Positions 34,446 through 44,028 of a stretch of 64,000 nt of DNA are shown here, one piece after another. The notes under the pieces are model-generated. The model searched no databases. It saw only the letters and a program-made list of their open reading frames with translations, and was not told the DNA's origin. The DNA comes from Paenibacillus sp. PK3_47. Its GTDB lineage: Bacteria > Bacillota > Bacilli > Paenibacillales > Paenibacillaceae. The stretch spans positions 6,448,001-6,512,000 of the forward strand of contig NZ_CP026029.1 of NCBI RefSeq assembly GCF_023520895.1. Reading direction: 5' to 3'. Position numbers and translations under genes: made by a program. How positions within the stretch are numbered: the first letter of the stretch is position 1; the number at the start of each line of letters is the position of its first letter.

Positions 34446-34995
34446 TTAAATACCTTTCATTCCGCCTACTTGCCCCATTTCAGCAAATTCAGAGGTATAA
34501 ATACCTTTCATTTCGCCGACTTGCCTCATTTCAGCAAATTCAAAGGTATAAATACCTTTCATTCCGCCTACTTGCCCCATATCAGCAAATTCAAAGGTAT
34601 AAATACCTTTCATTCTGCCTACTTGCCTCATTTCAGCAAATTCAAATGTATAAATCCCCTTCATTCCGCCTACTTGCCTCATTTCAGCAAATTCAAAGGT
34701 ATAAATACCCTTCATTCCACCTACTTGCTCTATTTCAGCAAATTCAAAGGTATAAATATCTTTCATTCCGCCTACTTGCCTCATTTCAGCAAATTCAAAG
34801 GTATAAATACCTTTCATTCCGCCGACTTGCCCCATTCCAGGAAATTCAAAGGTATAAATACCCTTCATTTCGCCGACTTGCCCCATTCCAGGAAATTCAA
34901 AGGTATAAATACCCTTCATTTCGCCGACTTGCCCCATTTCAGCAAATTCAAAGGTATAAATACCTTTCATTTCGCCGACTTACCCCATTTCAGTG
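34446..34995. repeat. 51-bp minisatellite, about 10.7 units
   Basis: A 51-bp unit is repeated about ten times, starting from TAAATACCTTTCATTCCGCC. Each unit contains the palindrome AAAGGTA-TAAA-TACCTTT and diverges by a few bases (TCCGCCTA versus TTCGCCGA; GCCCC versus GCCTC; CAGC versus CAGG). Because 51 is a multiple of three, several frames stay open throughout, giving artefactual proteins with 17-residue repeats. It fills the gap between the TetR operators and pstB. Confidence 0.9.
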
Positions 34996-35009
34996 GGCCT
35001 ACTCACATA

Positions 35010-35039
35010 AAAAAAGCACCGCCCAATTTGGACAGTGCC
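35010..35039 (-). terminator. Terminator of the pst operon
   Basis: On the minus strand GCACTGTCC (35039-35030) pairs imperfectly with GGGCGGTGC (35024-35016), followed by T7. Confidence 0.65.
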
Positions 35040-35053
35040 TGTGTACCTTCGAA

Positions 35054-35827
35054 TCAGCCGAAGCGGCCCATGATATATTCCTGTGTCATTTGATTCTCGG
35101 GATTGCTGAATACCTTCTCCGTCTTGTCATACTCCACAAGGGAACCCAGGTAGAAGTAAGCTGTGTAATCCGAGATCCGTGCCGCCTGCTGCATATTGTG
35201 CGTTACAATTACAATCCGCAGCTCTTCCTTCAGCTCCTTAATGAGCTCCTCTACCTTCCCTGTAGATACAGGGTCAAGTGCGGAGGCCGGCTCATCCAGC
35301 AGCAAGATTTGTGGGTTAACCGACAGTGCGCGGGCGATGCACAGACGCTGCTGCTGTCCGCCGGAGAGGGCGAGTGCAGAGTCCTTCAGCCGGTCCTTAA
35401 CTTCATCCCACAGGGCTGCACGGCGCAGGCTGCTCTCCACAATTTCATCCAAAGCTTTTTTACCTTTGATGCCGTGATATTTCGGGCCGAAGGCAATGTT
35501 ATCGTAAATGGATTTATAGAACGGGTTGGGCTTCTGCCAGACCATTCCGATCTTCTGGCGCAGCTTGATCACATCCGTACCGGGTGCATTGATATCTATC
35601 CCGTCAATCCAGATGCTTCCTTTGGTTGTCGAACCGGAAATGTCATCATTCATTCGGTTAAGCGACCGCAGGAATGTCGATTTCCCGCAGCCGGAAGGGC
35701 CGATCAGCGCTGTGACTGTATTCTGGGCAAAAGGAAGACTGATCCCCTTTACAGCCTCATATGTGCCGTAAAAAATGCTCAAGTCCTCCGTCTGAAATGA
35801 TTCCCGCACCGCAGATGCTGTTCCCAT
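35054..35827 (-). CDS. pstB: Phosphate ABC transporter ATP-binding protein PstB
   Basis: A 257-residue ATPase. Walker A GPSGCGKST is near residue 43, signature LSGGQQQRL near 155, Walker B ILLLDEPASALDP near 173, and the switch histidine in VTHNM near 208. FLRSLNRMND and the C-terminal YIMGRFG are distinctive of PstB. It is the last gene of pstSCAB, 36 bases after pstA. Confidence 0.95.
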   Translation of the reverse strand: MGTASAVRESFQTEDLSIFYGTYEAVKGISLPFAQNTVTALIGPSGCGKSTFLRSLNRMNDDISGSTTKGSIWIDGIDINAPGTDVIKLRQKIGMVWQKPNPFYKSIYDNIAFGPKYHGIKGKKALDEIVESSLRRAALWDEVKDRLKDSALALSGGQQQRLCIARALSVNPQILLLDEPASALDPVSTGKVEELIKELKEELRIVIVTHNMQQAARISDYTAYFYLGSLVEYDKTEKVFSNPENQMTQEYIMGRFG

Positions 35828-35863
35828 GTTTTACTCCTCCTACTTATCTCATCTAAACGTTAA

Positions 35864-36760
35864 TTAATTTACTCTCTTGGATGCTGTCAGCTTGCGGTAA
35901 ATGAACCGGCCGAAATAACGGGCAACCAGGTTGAAGATCAGCACCATGATTACGAGTACAGCCGAGGCTCCGGCTGCAATCTGGATCGCATCAGGAGCAA
36001 GGCCTTCACTGTTGATTTTCCAGATATGAACCGCCAGCGTCTCCGCCGGACGGAACGGGTTCAGCGGCGAGTTCGAGTGCAGCGGATTCCAGTCTGTGAA
36101 ATCCAGACGCGGGCTGCTCATCCCCGCAGTGAACATCAGTGCCGCCGCTTCACCGAAGACACGTCCTGCGGACAGGATGGTTCCGGTAATGATGGTAGGC
36201 AGGGCTACCGGGAGCAGCACAGAAGTAACGATTTTCCATTTGGACAATCCCAGGGCGAAACCGGCTTCCTTCTGGGCTTTGGGTACAGTGCGGAAAGCCT
36301 GCTCTGTAATACGCACCATCAGCGGCAGATTGAAGAAGGTCAGCGCAATGGCGCCGGATACCAGGGAGAACCCGAGATCAAAGTAGTTGACGATCAGCAG
36401 CAAGCCGAACAGGCCGACGATGATCGAAGGGAAAGATGACAGGACTTCTACAATGAGACGGATGAAATTCGTAAGCTTGCCGGGACGGGCATATTCCGCC
36501 ATAAAGATTCCGGCGCCAAGACCCAGCGGTACTGTGATCAGCAGTGTCAGCACAAGCAGGTAGAGCGAGTTGAACAGCTGCGGCCCTACGCCGCCGCCTG
36601 CCCGGATTTTTTGCGGTGCCGAGGTTAGAAAATCCCAGCTGATATGATTAAGTCCGCGCACCAGGATGTAGCCCAGCAGGCCAACCAGGATAGCAACAAT
36701 CAGTAATGCGAAAAAGACAATAAACGTAGTGGCAATTTTATCTGCTGTCTTCGGCTTCAA
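35864..36760 (-). CDS. pstA: Phosphate ABC transporter permease PstA
   Basis: A 298-residue permease with six membrane segments; the binding-protein-dependent EAA-type loop is near QKEAGFALGLSKWKIVTSV. GYILVRGLNHISWDFLTSAPQ is typical of PstA. It overlaps the pstC stop by 4 bases, showing translational coupling. Confidence 0.93.
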   Translation of the reverse strand: MKPKTADKIATTFIVFFALLIVAILVGLLGYILVRGLNHISWDFLTSAPQKIRAGGGVGPQLFNSLYLLVLTLLITVPLGLGAGIFMAEYARPGKLTNFIRLIVEVLSSFPSIIVGLFGLLLIVNYFDLGFSLVSGAIALTFFNLPLMVRITEQAFRTVPKAQKEAGFALGLSKWKIVTSVLLPVALPTIITGTILSAGRVFGEAAALMFTAGMSSPRLDFTDWNPLHSNSPLNPFRPAETLAVHIWKINSEGLAPDAIQIAAGASAVLVIMVLIFNLVARYFGRFIYRKLTASKRVN

Positions 36761-37659
36761 ATCTTATTTCTCCTTTCGAGCATTCTTACGAGGAGGACGA
36801 ATACGAACGTCATCAGCATAAGAACCAGCGCCATACTCCACAGCGCATTATTTAACGTCGAGCCCATCGTTGTGTTCCCCATGCTGAGTGTAATTACACT
36901 GGTCAGCGTGGAGGCCGATTCAAAGAGCGAGCGCGGCACGAAAGGCGCATTACCGATAACCATCTGTACCGCCAGGGCTTCACCGAAAGCGCGGGCCATC
37001 CCCAGCACTACCCCGGTCATAATGGCCGGCAGCGTAGTCGGGAGAATGACCCGTGAGATCGTCTGCCAGCGGGTGGCACCGAGCGCAAATGAGGATTCTT
37101 TCAGGTTTTGCGGCAAAGAAGCCAGCGCGTCTGCAGCCACGCTTGTAATTGTCGGCAGGATCATGACCGAAAGTACAAGCGCGCCTGCAGCAACCCCGAT
37201 ACCCTGGCCGGGAAACGTATCCCGCAGAAACGGAACAATAACACTGAGGCCTACAAAGCCGTATACAACGGATGGAATACCGGACAGCAGCTCGATTACC
37301 GGCTGCAGCAGCTTTTTCCCCCACCCTGGAACGATTTCGGTCATGAACAGTGCAGCACAGATACTAAGCGGACTTGCAATCAGTGCGGCAAGCAGTGTGA
37401 CCAGGAATGAACCGGAGATAAAAGGTAATGCTCCAAAAGACGGTGTTTCCCCTTCAGGAGACCACTTTGTGCCGAACAGGAAATCAGTCAGCTTCACTTC
37501 ACCGCTGATAAAATTGGCTATACCTTTGGACGCTACGAAATAGACCATTGAAACAATGATCACAATCAAGAGCAGAACGCACAAGGACATATAAATACGC
37601 CCTACCATGTCCTCAATATGATGTTTTTCGATCTTTTTCTTGTTAGTTTTCCCCTGCAA
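36757..37659 (-). CDS. pstC: Phosphate ABC transporter permease PstC
   Basis: A 300-residue permease with six membrane segments, starting with a lysine-rich cytoplasmic tail. GIPSVVYGFVGL and NLKESSFALGATRWQTI (EAA loop) are standard PstC landmarks. It follows pstS by 96 bases, with a short hairpin (GAGGC/GCCTC, 37688-37711) between them that may trim the transcript so that the binding protein is made in excess. Confidence 0.93.
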   Translation of the reverse strand: MQGKTNKKKIEKHHIEDMVGRIYMSLCVLLLIVIIVSMVYFVASKGIANFISGEVKLTDFLFGTKWSPEGETPSFGALPFISGSFLVTLLAALIASPLSICAALFMTEIVPGWGKKLLQPVIELLSGIPSVVYGFVGLSVIVPFLRDTFPGQGIGVAAGALVLSVMILPTITSVAADALASLPQNLKESSFALGATRWQTISRVILPTTLPAIMTGVVLGMARAFGEALAVQMVIGNAPFVPRSLFESASTLTSVITLSMGNTTMGSTLNNALWSMALVLMLMTFVFVLLVRMLERRNKI

Positions 37660-37755
37660 GAATACTCCCTCTTTCTAAAGTGAAAAGAGAGGCAGAAGGG
37701 ATTCCGCCTCTAATCACATGAAATTCTAATCATAATATCTGTGAATTTGTTAAAA

Positions 37756-38715
37756 TTATTTCGCTGTTACGTTTCCGTCTACATCACGTTGAACCTGCAT
37801 TGCAGAAGCAGGAATGTATCCCAGCTCAACAACGTCACCATTTTGTACTTCATCAGTCATCATGTAATCCAGGAATGCTTTTACAACTTCGTTAGGTTCG
37901 CCGTTAGTGTACATGTGCTGGTAAGCCCATACCGGATAGTCTCCGCTGATTACGTTGTCCACAGAAGGCTCGATGCCGTCATAGTTCAATGTTTTTACAG
38001 TGTCGTCAAGGTAGGACAGTGCCAGGTAACCGATCGCTCCCGGAGTTTCGCCGATCATTTTCTTAACTGTACCGGAAGAATCCTCTTGTACGGAACCTTG
38101 CAGGTCTTCTGTCTTCGTTCCCAGTGCAAATGCTTCGAAGGTAGCACGTGTACCGGAACTGCTTGGACGGTTGATGATTTGGATCGCCTGGTCGGCACCG
38201 CCAACTTCACTCCAGTTCGTTACTTTACCAGTGAAGATGTCAACCAGCTGTTGTTTGGTCAGGTTGTCAACACCTGCATCCGGGTGGGATACTGCTGCCA
38301 TAGCTACAACTGCTACCTGGTGATCCACCAGTGCTGCTGCTTTCTCGGCATCGGCATCTTTCAGCTTCTCTTCGGCAAATACGTCAGAGTTACCGATATC
38401 TACTTGCTTCTCAGCTACTTGTGTCAGGCCGGTTCCGCTTCCGCCGCCTTGGACTTGAATGTCAACGCCGCTGTTAGCATCCATGAAGCTTTCTGCTGCC
38501 ATCTCAACCAGTGGCTGAAGTGCAGTGGAACCGGAAGCCAGGATGGAACCGCTCAGATCTGAACCGCTGCTGCTGTTTTCTGTAGGTGTATTTGTCGCAG
38601 CTGCATTATTGCCCCCGTTATTAGTTGCCGCAGTGTTGTTGGTGTTACCGCATGCCGAAAGAGCTACTACACTTGTTAAAGCTAAAGCCATGACCCATGA
38701 TTTTCTGAATTGCAT
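37756..38715 (-). CDS. pstS: Phosphate-binding lipoprotein PstS
   Basis: A 319-residue extracellular lipoprotein. The lipobox LSAC is near residue 22, after a signal peptide MQFRKSWVMALALTSVVA; a disordered Asn/Thr-rich linker follows. The phosphate-binding pattern ILASGSTALQPL, GGGSGTG and SGTRATFEAF is clear. First gene of the operon. No convincing Pho-box repeat was found upstream by eye. Confidence 0.92.
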   Translation of the reverse strand: MQFRKSWVMALALTSVVALSACGNTNNTAATNNGGNNAAATNTPTENSSSGSDLSGSILASGSTALQPLVEMAAESFMDANSGVDIQVQGGGSGTGLTQVAEKQVDIGNSDVFAEEKLKDADAEKAAALVDHQVAVVAMAAVSHPDAGVDNLTKQQLVDIFTGKVTNWSEVGGADQAIQIINRPSSSGTRATFEAFALGTKTEDLQGSVQEDSSGTVKKMIGETPGAIGYLALSYLDDTVKTLNYDGIEPSVDNVISGDYPVWAYQHMYTNGEPNEVVKAFLDYMMTDEVQNGDVVELGYIPASAMQVQRDVDGNVTAK

Positions 38716-38898
38716 TGTTTTTTGTTCCTCCTAAAGGTTTTGTGTGTTGTCTGCCCCAATTAAATCTGCTTCGTACAAAACTCACTTTGGAAGCATACAT
38801 CAGAAGATCGTGTCTTCTGACTCTTCTTATTCTAGAGCTCGTTCGTTAGGGAAAACGCCTAAGTTTGTAAAACGAAAGATAAAAATACTAATACAAAT

Positions 38899-38928
38899 TG
38901 TATAACACCATAGATTTAATCTATAATA
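38899..38928 (+). promoter_or_regulatory. Promoter with LysR-type dyad before the LysR gene
   Basis: TTGTAT (38899-38904), an 18-base spacer and TATAAT (38923-38928) form a promoter for the LysR gene. A perfect palindrome ATAGATT-T-AATCTAT (38911-38925) overlaps it. Such dyads bind LysR-family proteins. Confidence 0.55.
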
Positions 38929-38974
38929 TTGATAATAATTGAAAAATTTTTCGTCGAACGGGTGGAGGAAATGT

Positions 38975-39874
38975 ATGAATATAGTGAAATTGCAGATCGT
39001 TGTGTTAATTGAAAAATACAAAAAGGTTACCGATGTCGCCGCCGAAATGGGTTTGAAGCAGCCGACCGTGTCCTTTCATATGAAAAGCCTGGAGAATGAG
39101 CTCGGGGCCTCCCTGTTCCAGTACCGCAGCGGACGGGTGCTGTTCACCGATGCCGGACGGGCGCTGTACCAATATGCAGTACGCATCGTCTCTCTGGCTG
39201 CGGAAGCGGAGCGGAGTGTCAGGCAGCTCTCCTCTTTTTCTTCCGGGACACTTGAGCTTGAGGCCGGTTATTTGCCTGGTACTTATCTTGTTCCTAAAAT
39301 GTTAACGCAATTCATCAAACTTCATCCGGAAGCCGACGTATCCCTGTCTGTTCAATCCGAGCATCTGGTCCGGGAGCGTCTGCGGGCACGGGATATACAG
39401 CTGGCGGTTCTGCCGGTGACAGATCAGCCTGACGAATCTTTACATACGGCGCTGATTGCCGAAGATGAGGTTGTGCTTATTTTTGCCCCGGATCATCCTT
39501 TAGCCGGCGCCGTTGAGCTTACTGCAGAAACGGCAGCACGTGAAACCTGGATACAGCATGATCCTACCTCGTTTCTTAGAGCGATATCCGACAAATGGGC
39601 ACAGGAAAACCAGGTCAGACTGTGGAGCCATACCGTCGTTAATACACCGGAAGCCTTTAAAAGGATGGTATGCGAGGGCGGATGCGTAGGTTTGTTCTCC
39701 AAAAAAGGGATCGAAGCGGAAGTTGCGGCGGGGCGTTTACAATATGCTGCATTGCCGGGGATCCCGCCCAAACAAGCCTCTTACGTAGCCGCCTGGCGGA
39801 AGGATCATACATTGACACCTATGCAGCAGGCCTTTGTGGACATGACGGCGGCTAAGGATGAGGATGAGCTATAA
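38975..39874 (+). CDS. LysR-family transcriptional regulator
   Basis: A 299-residue regulator. The N-terminal winged helix VTDVAAEMGLKQPTVSFHMKSLENELGASLF (about residues 17-47) is standard, followed by a substrate-binding-like domain. ATG 38975 is 6 bases after GGAGG. It is divergent from pstSCAB, which may be its target, but a metabolic target elsewhere is equally possible. Confidence 0.88.
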   Translation: MNIVKLQIVVLIEKYKKVTDVAAEMGLKQPTVSFHMKSLENELGASLFQYRSGRVLFTDAGRALYQYAVRIVSLAAEAERSVRQLSSFSSGTLELEAGYLPGTYLVPKMLTQFIKLHPEADVSLSVQSEHLVRERLRARDIQLAVLPVTDQPDESLHTALIAEDEVVLIFAPDHPLAGAVELTAETAARETWIQHDPTSFLRAISDKWAQENQVRLWSHTVVNTPEAFKRMVCEGGCVGLFSKKGIEAEVAAGRLQYAALPGIPPKQASYVAAWRKDHTLTPMQQAFVDMTAAKDEDEL

Positions 39875-39903
39875 GCAGCTGCTTTGTTTTGCGGTTTTAC
39901 AAA

Positions 39904-39962
39904 AAAACCGGTAACCCCACGTACGCTGTATTTTAACAGCCGTACCGGGGTACCGGTTTTAT
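39904..39962. terminator. Long bidirectional terminator
   Basis: AAAACCGGTAACCCC (39904-39918) pairs with GGGGTACCGGTTTT (39947-39960) with an inner GTACG/CGTAC stem, between convergent LysR and methyltransferase genes. Confidence 0.75.
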
Positions 39963-39968
39963 TCATGT

Positions 39969-40805
39969 TCAATTCTTTTCTGCAACCAGGGTAAAAGTTT
40001 TCGGGATGCCTTTGTCGTATACATCGGAGGACAGGTTCGGCTCTTCTGCCAGCTCCAGGATCATTAATCCGCTGCGCGCCGCCGCTGTAACAATTTCGCC
40101 CAGTGTCCATCTGCGCCAGTACACGACGCTGTGCTTTTCCCCGGAGACCGTTCCGCCTGAAGAGGGCAGGTATTTGGAGTAGGACACCTTTTTCTCCTCA
40201 AGTGAGGTATCAAAATAATCCCCGCTTACCTTGTGCTTGCGCACCTTGGCGGTAGAGCCTTTGGAGGTGATCAGTTTGGTTGTTACCGGGTGAAAGTCAC
40301 GCAGGACGAACCTGCCGCCGGGAGCCAGCAATCTGCCGACCGTCTCCATAAAAGGAGCCAGATCGGTGAAATAGTGCAGAATCCCCATCTCTGCGAACAC
40401 CAGACTGTAGGATTGATTCAGCACTTCTTCAGGCAGCTTTAGCACATCGGATACGATATAAGTAAGCTGTACGCCGGCCTCACCGGCGAGTTCTTCTGCA
40501 TAACGGGCATTGGCTTCCGAGAAATCGGCTACCGTGACTTCCGCCCCGAGCAGCCCCAGCGCCACAGCCTTCATCCCGTTGGAGCCCATGAGATTCATAA
40601 TTTTCAGGCCGCTGACTTCACCCAGGTAATTCATTAACGGATACAGCTTTCCTGACGGATCTTTGACCAGCTTGGCTGCAGCTTCTGCAGGCGTACCGAA
40701 CCGGCTGGTCCATGCGGCATACGTATCTTCATTCCAGGTCTCTTCACTGGTAGGAACCCCCGGCTGAGCTTCGTCCGGCTGCCCGTTGTGATCTTGTTCA
40801 TTCAT
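39969..40805 (-). CDS. Class I SAM-dependent methyltransferase
   Basis: A 278-residue methyltransferase. Motif I, which binds S-adenosylmethionine, appears as KIMNLMGSNGMKAVALG with the acidic residue in VTVADFS, and a later segment (SLVFAEMGILHYF) matches motif IV. It appears to be a single gene. The substrate is unknown. ATG 40805 has a GGGG-type site upstream. Confidence 0.8.
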   Translation of the reverse strand: MNEQDHNGQPDEAQPGVPTSEETWNEDTYAAWTSRFGTPAEAAAKLVKDPSGKLYPLMNYLGEVSGLKIMNLMGSNGMKAVALGLLGAEVTVADFSEANARYAEELAGEAGVQLTYIVSDVLKLPEEVLNQSYSLVFAEMGILHYFTDLAPFMETVGRLLAPGGRFVLRDFHPVTTKLITSKGSTAKVRKHKVSGDYFDTSLEEKKVSYSKYLPSSGGTVSGEKHSVVYWRRWTLGEIVTAAARSGLMILELAEEPNLSSDVYDKGIPKTFTLVAEKN

Positions 40806-40845
40806 TGTGTAAACTGCCCCTTTGAAATTCTATAATGTTCTATCC

Positions 40846-41760
40846 TTAAGATGCATTAGGAAGAGCCTCGCTCTGCCCCAGTGTTTTTTTGCGTCCCGCA
40901 TACAAGTAGACGACCAGCCCGCCCATAACGAGCACGCCCCCCATCCACTGCAATCCGGTCAGCTGTTCACCCAGCAGCAGGAAAGCCAGGATACTTGCGC
41001 CTACAGGTTCACCCAGAATGTTCATGGATACTGTAGTCGCTGAAGCATACTGCAGCAGCCAGTTGAACAATATATGGCCGAAGACGGTCGGAACAACCGC
41101 CAGCAGAACGAAAATCCCCCACTCCTTGGAAGGATAATCAAAAAACGGGATGCCTGCCGCAAGATTATACACTGCAAATACTGCTGCAGCCGAGATAAAA
41201 ACGATCAGACTGTACAAATACGCAGGCATGCGCGCCACAAGCTTTTGACCAATCAGCATATGGGCTGCAACTGCAGCCGTACCGCCAAGAGAAAGCAAAT
41301 CACCTTTAAGATTGTCTGCGGACAGTCCGATATCCCCCCAGCCGATGAAGATCACGCCGAATATGGCGATCGCAAGGCCCAGAATGGCCGAAGAGGTACT
41401 CCGTTCTTTATACAAAAGATAAGCGCCCAGCATGATGAACACCGGCTCAAGTGCCATAATCATGGTTGAGCTGGCCACAGAAGTGAACTTCAGCGAGCCC
41501 ATCCACAGCAGAAAATGCAGCGCCAGCATCGCACCGGATACAGCCAGCAGCAGCCAGTCCTTTTTGCGCAGGGCAGCAGCGGCTCCGGTATAGGGCCGGG
41601 CAAACGGCAGCATCAGCAGTGAGGTGAACAGCAGACGGTACATCCCTTGAACCGAGGCGGGTGCCGAAGACCATTTTATAAAAATAGAGGAGAAAGAAAT
41701 AGCCACAATTCCAACCAGCATGAGCAGCGGAACAGGTACAGGCGGTTTTTTAGCATTCAC
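40846..41760 (-). CDS. EamA-family (DMT) transporter
   Basis: A membrane protein of about 304 residues with ten hydrophobic segments in two repeated EamA domains (about 10-145 and 160-290). MYRLLFTSLLMLPFA and LGEPVGASILAFLLLGEQLT are family landmarks. GTG 41760 follows AAAGGA; an upstream frame to 41793 is weaker. It probably exports an amino acid or metabolite. Confidence 0.85.
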   Translation of the reverse strand: MNAKKPPVPVPLLMLVGIVAISFSSIFIKWSSAPASVQGMYRLLFTSLLMLPFARPYTGAAAALRKKDWLLLAVSGAMLALHFLLWMGSLKFTSVASSTMIMALEPVFIMLGAYLLYKERSTSSAILGLAIAIFGVIFIGWGDIGLSADNLKGDLLSLGGTAAVAAHMLIGQKLVARMPAYLYSLIVFISAAAVFAVYNLAAGIPFFDYPSKEWGIFVLLAVVPTVFGHILFNWLLQYASATTVSMNILGEPVGASILAFLLLGEQLTGLQWMGGVLVMGGLVVYLYAGRKKTLGQSEALPNAS

Positions 41761-41925
41761 GAACAGACGTCCTTTCGGCATGATAAAAGTCACTTATGTA
41801 AATTTACCGCAGAACGCAGAATTTTGCAGCCCTTTTCATAAAATTTCATTAAATAAAGACATGGGCTCCCGGAACCGGGAAAACCCATGCCTAAGAACAG
41901 AAGCAGCTGCTTGAGCCGGCCTAAC

Positions 41926-43062
41926 TTAAGGCTTCAGAATAACCTTGATACAGTCATCTTCCTTCTCGCCAAAAATATTGTATGCGTGCTCCGCTCTGCT
42001 GATCGGCAGACGGTGTGTAATGATGTCCGTAGGATCGAACTTGTTCTCCTTAATCATCTGATACAGCTTCGGCATGTAGTGGATGACAGGGGCCTGGCCC
42101 ATTTTGAGTGAAACATTGCGTTCGAACAGGTGGCCCAGCGGGAACATATTATAGGTAAGTCCATACACGCCGATAAGCTGGATCGTACCGAACTTGCGCA
42201 CAACCTCGGAAGCAATACGGAACGCACTGAGAGAGCCACCCTGCAGCTTCAGGTTAGTCTCTACTTTTTCCATAATCGTTTTCTTGGCATCAAGCCCGAC
42301 ACAGTCGATCACGACATCCGCCCCGCCGCGGGTAATTTCCTTCAGATGCTTCTCAAGGTCTTTTACCTCGTCAAAATTGTAGATTTCAACGTTATTCGTC
42401 CGTTTGGCATGCTCCAGGCGGTACGGGACATTATCCACTGCGATGACGCGTGAAGCGCCTTTCATCCAGGCGAACTTTTGGGTCAGCAGCCCTACCGGTC
42501 CGCAGCCAAGCACAATTACGGAATCGCCGGGCTTCACGCCGGCATGCTCCACTCCCCACCATGCGGTCGGTATAATGTCCGAGAGAAACAGCAGCTTCTC
42601 GTCTTCCATCTCGGCATCCTCCGGCACCACAAAAGGACCAAAATTACCATAAGGCACTCTCAGCAGCTCGGCCTGTCCGCCGGCAAATCCGCCGTAAGAT
42701 TCAGAATATCCCAGCATCCCGCCGGTATCCTTCGCATCATTGGCATTATCGCATTGGCTCTCCATCTCATGCTGACAGAAGAAACATTGACCACAAGATA
42801 CATTAAAAGGGATGATGACGCGGTCGCCCTTTTTCACTTTTGTAACCTCTGGTCCAACCTCTTCCACGATTCCCATAGGCTCATGCCCAATTACGTAGTC
42901 GTCGTACATGCCGGGAATATTCCCGTTATAGAGATGCAGATCTGATCCGCAAATGGCTGTTGAGGTAATACGGACGATAATGTCATCTTTCTTTTCCAGC
43001 TTGGCATCGGCTACTTCTTTGACTTCCACTTTCTTCTTCCCTTGATAAGTTACCGCCTTCAT
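41926..43062 (-). CDS. Zinc-dependent alcohol dehydrogenase (formaldehyde-dehydrogenase-like)
   Basis: A 378-residue medium-chain dehydrogenase. The catalytic zinc ligands are in TAICGSDLH and GHEPMG, and the structural zinc cysteines in CGQCFFCQHEMESQC. The NAD fingerprint VLGCGPVG is near residue 190. Its glutathione-independent formaldehyde/alcohol dehydrogenase-like layout matches the YycR/AdhB-type group. ATG 43062 follows AAGGAG by 11 bases; the GTG four codons earlier is too close to it. Confidence 0.88.
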   Translation of the reverse strand: MKAVTYQGKKKVEVKEVADAKLEKKDDIIVRITSTAICGSDLHLYNGNIPGMYDDYVIGHEPMGIVEEVGPEVTKVKKGDRVIIPFNVSCGQCFFCQHEMESQCDNANDAKDTGGMLGYSESYGGFAGGQAELLRVPYGNFGPFVVPEDAEMEDEKLLFLSDIIPTAWWGVEHAGVKPGDSVIVLGCGPVGLLTQKFAWMKGASRVIAVDNVPYRLEHAKRTNNVEIYNFDEVKDLEKHLKEITRGGADVVIDCVGLDAKKTIMEKVETNLKLQGGSLSAFRIASEVVRKFGTIQLIGVYGLTYNMFPLGHLFERNVSLKMGQAPVIHYMPKLYQMIKENKFDPTDIITHRLPISRAEHAYNIFGEKEDDCIKVILKP

Positions 43063-43200
43063 ATTGAGGACCACTCCTTCGGTAGTTGAGTAATGGATAG
43101 TAGGGCATAACCCAATGTCATACTATGTTATAACCCTAAATCCTTACTCTCTATCTGTTATCCCCGAAAAATAGCGTCTTATTCTCATTCCTGTCCAATC

Positions 43201-44028
43201 TCAGACGGGGTACAGCAGCGGCGAATACATCATGAGTGCATGATTCTCGGCCACTTCCTCATCTCCTGCCAGCTCCCCGGACCTTGTCAGCAGTTTCCGC
43301 CTGATCCTGTTGCTGCGGATGTAGCCGCCCCAAGGTTCAAGACTGATGCCATGTTCCGCCTCGTAGACCTCGTAATGGTAAAGCTGTCTGCCGTCGCATC
43401 TCCATTCCCCGTGCAAATGGGTATCATCAAGCCATAGCTTTAACTGGTAAGTATGCTCTGTATTATTCAGCAGCTGCAGATCCAGATAATTATAGGCGCA
43501 GGTTGCCCCGCTGCCGAATGGCTGGGTCCGCTGCTCATCCGGAAACACATCATAGCTGTGGCGGTGCCGTTCCGTTACGGTCAGCGGAGTGTGCAGCGTC
43601 ATCCAGTAGATCAGATTGGACAGCTGGCATAACCCGCCTCCTGTTCCTGTCCGGAATCCCCCGTAGTACAGGACCATTCCATCAAGGTACCCTTTCCGCC
43701 GGGCTGGCTTCCCGATGCTTTGCCAGTAAGAAAAGCGTTCTCCCGGCCGTACCATAAGACCATCAAGCCTGGCCACAGCAAGCTTCAAATTCATGATTTT
43801 GTTATATTGCAGAGTCATATCGACATTTCTCAGGCTGCGCAGCAGCGGTGTCGCATGTCCGGCTGCTTCATAAGGAAGATTCTCAGAACGATGCAGCTTG
43901 GCTCTCTTAGTGTTATCTGTCCACCATTTCAGATATCTTTTCCAGGTGAAATACCGCTTGCCTGCAAACAATCTCAGCTTCGAACGGCGGACCGGCTTCA
44001 TGGCGGCTTTCGTTTTCCCCGGATTCAT
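43201..44028 (-). CDS. VanW-family protein
   Basis: A 275-residue protein. The VanW domain covers about residues 90-245 (VRPGERFSYWQSIG, FRTGTGGGLCQLSNLIY, HRHSYDVFPDEQ). VanW proteins occur beside vancomycin-resistance genes in some bacteria but are widespread and of unproven function; no van genes are here. No signal peptide is obvious. It overlaps the isochorismatase-like gene by 4 bases. Confidence 0.85.
   Translation of the reverse strand: MNPGKTKAAMKPVRRSKLRLFAGKRYFTWKRYLKWWTDNTKRAKLHRSENLPYEAAGHATPLLRSLRNVDMTLQYNKIMNLKLAVARLDGLMVRPGERFSYWQSIGKPARRKGYLDGMVLYYGGFRTGTGGGLCQLSNLIYWMTLHTPLTVTERHRHSYDVFPDEQRTQPFGSGATCAYNYLDLQLLNNTEHTYQLKLWLDDTHLHGEWRCDGRQLYHYEVYEAEHGISLEPWGGYIRSNRIRRKLLTRSGELAGDEEVAENHALMMYSPLLYPV

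Noticed and set aside
34446..34970. A 174-residue minus-strand protein with 17-residue repeats
   Set aside because: The frame follows the 51-bp tandem repeat; similar open frames run on the plus strand. No non-repetitive domain, signal peptide or own ribosome-binding site is present.
34446..34995. A CRISPR array
   Set aside because: Units are contiguous without unique spacers and diverge gradually; no cas genes.
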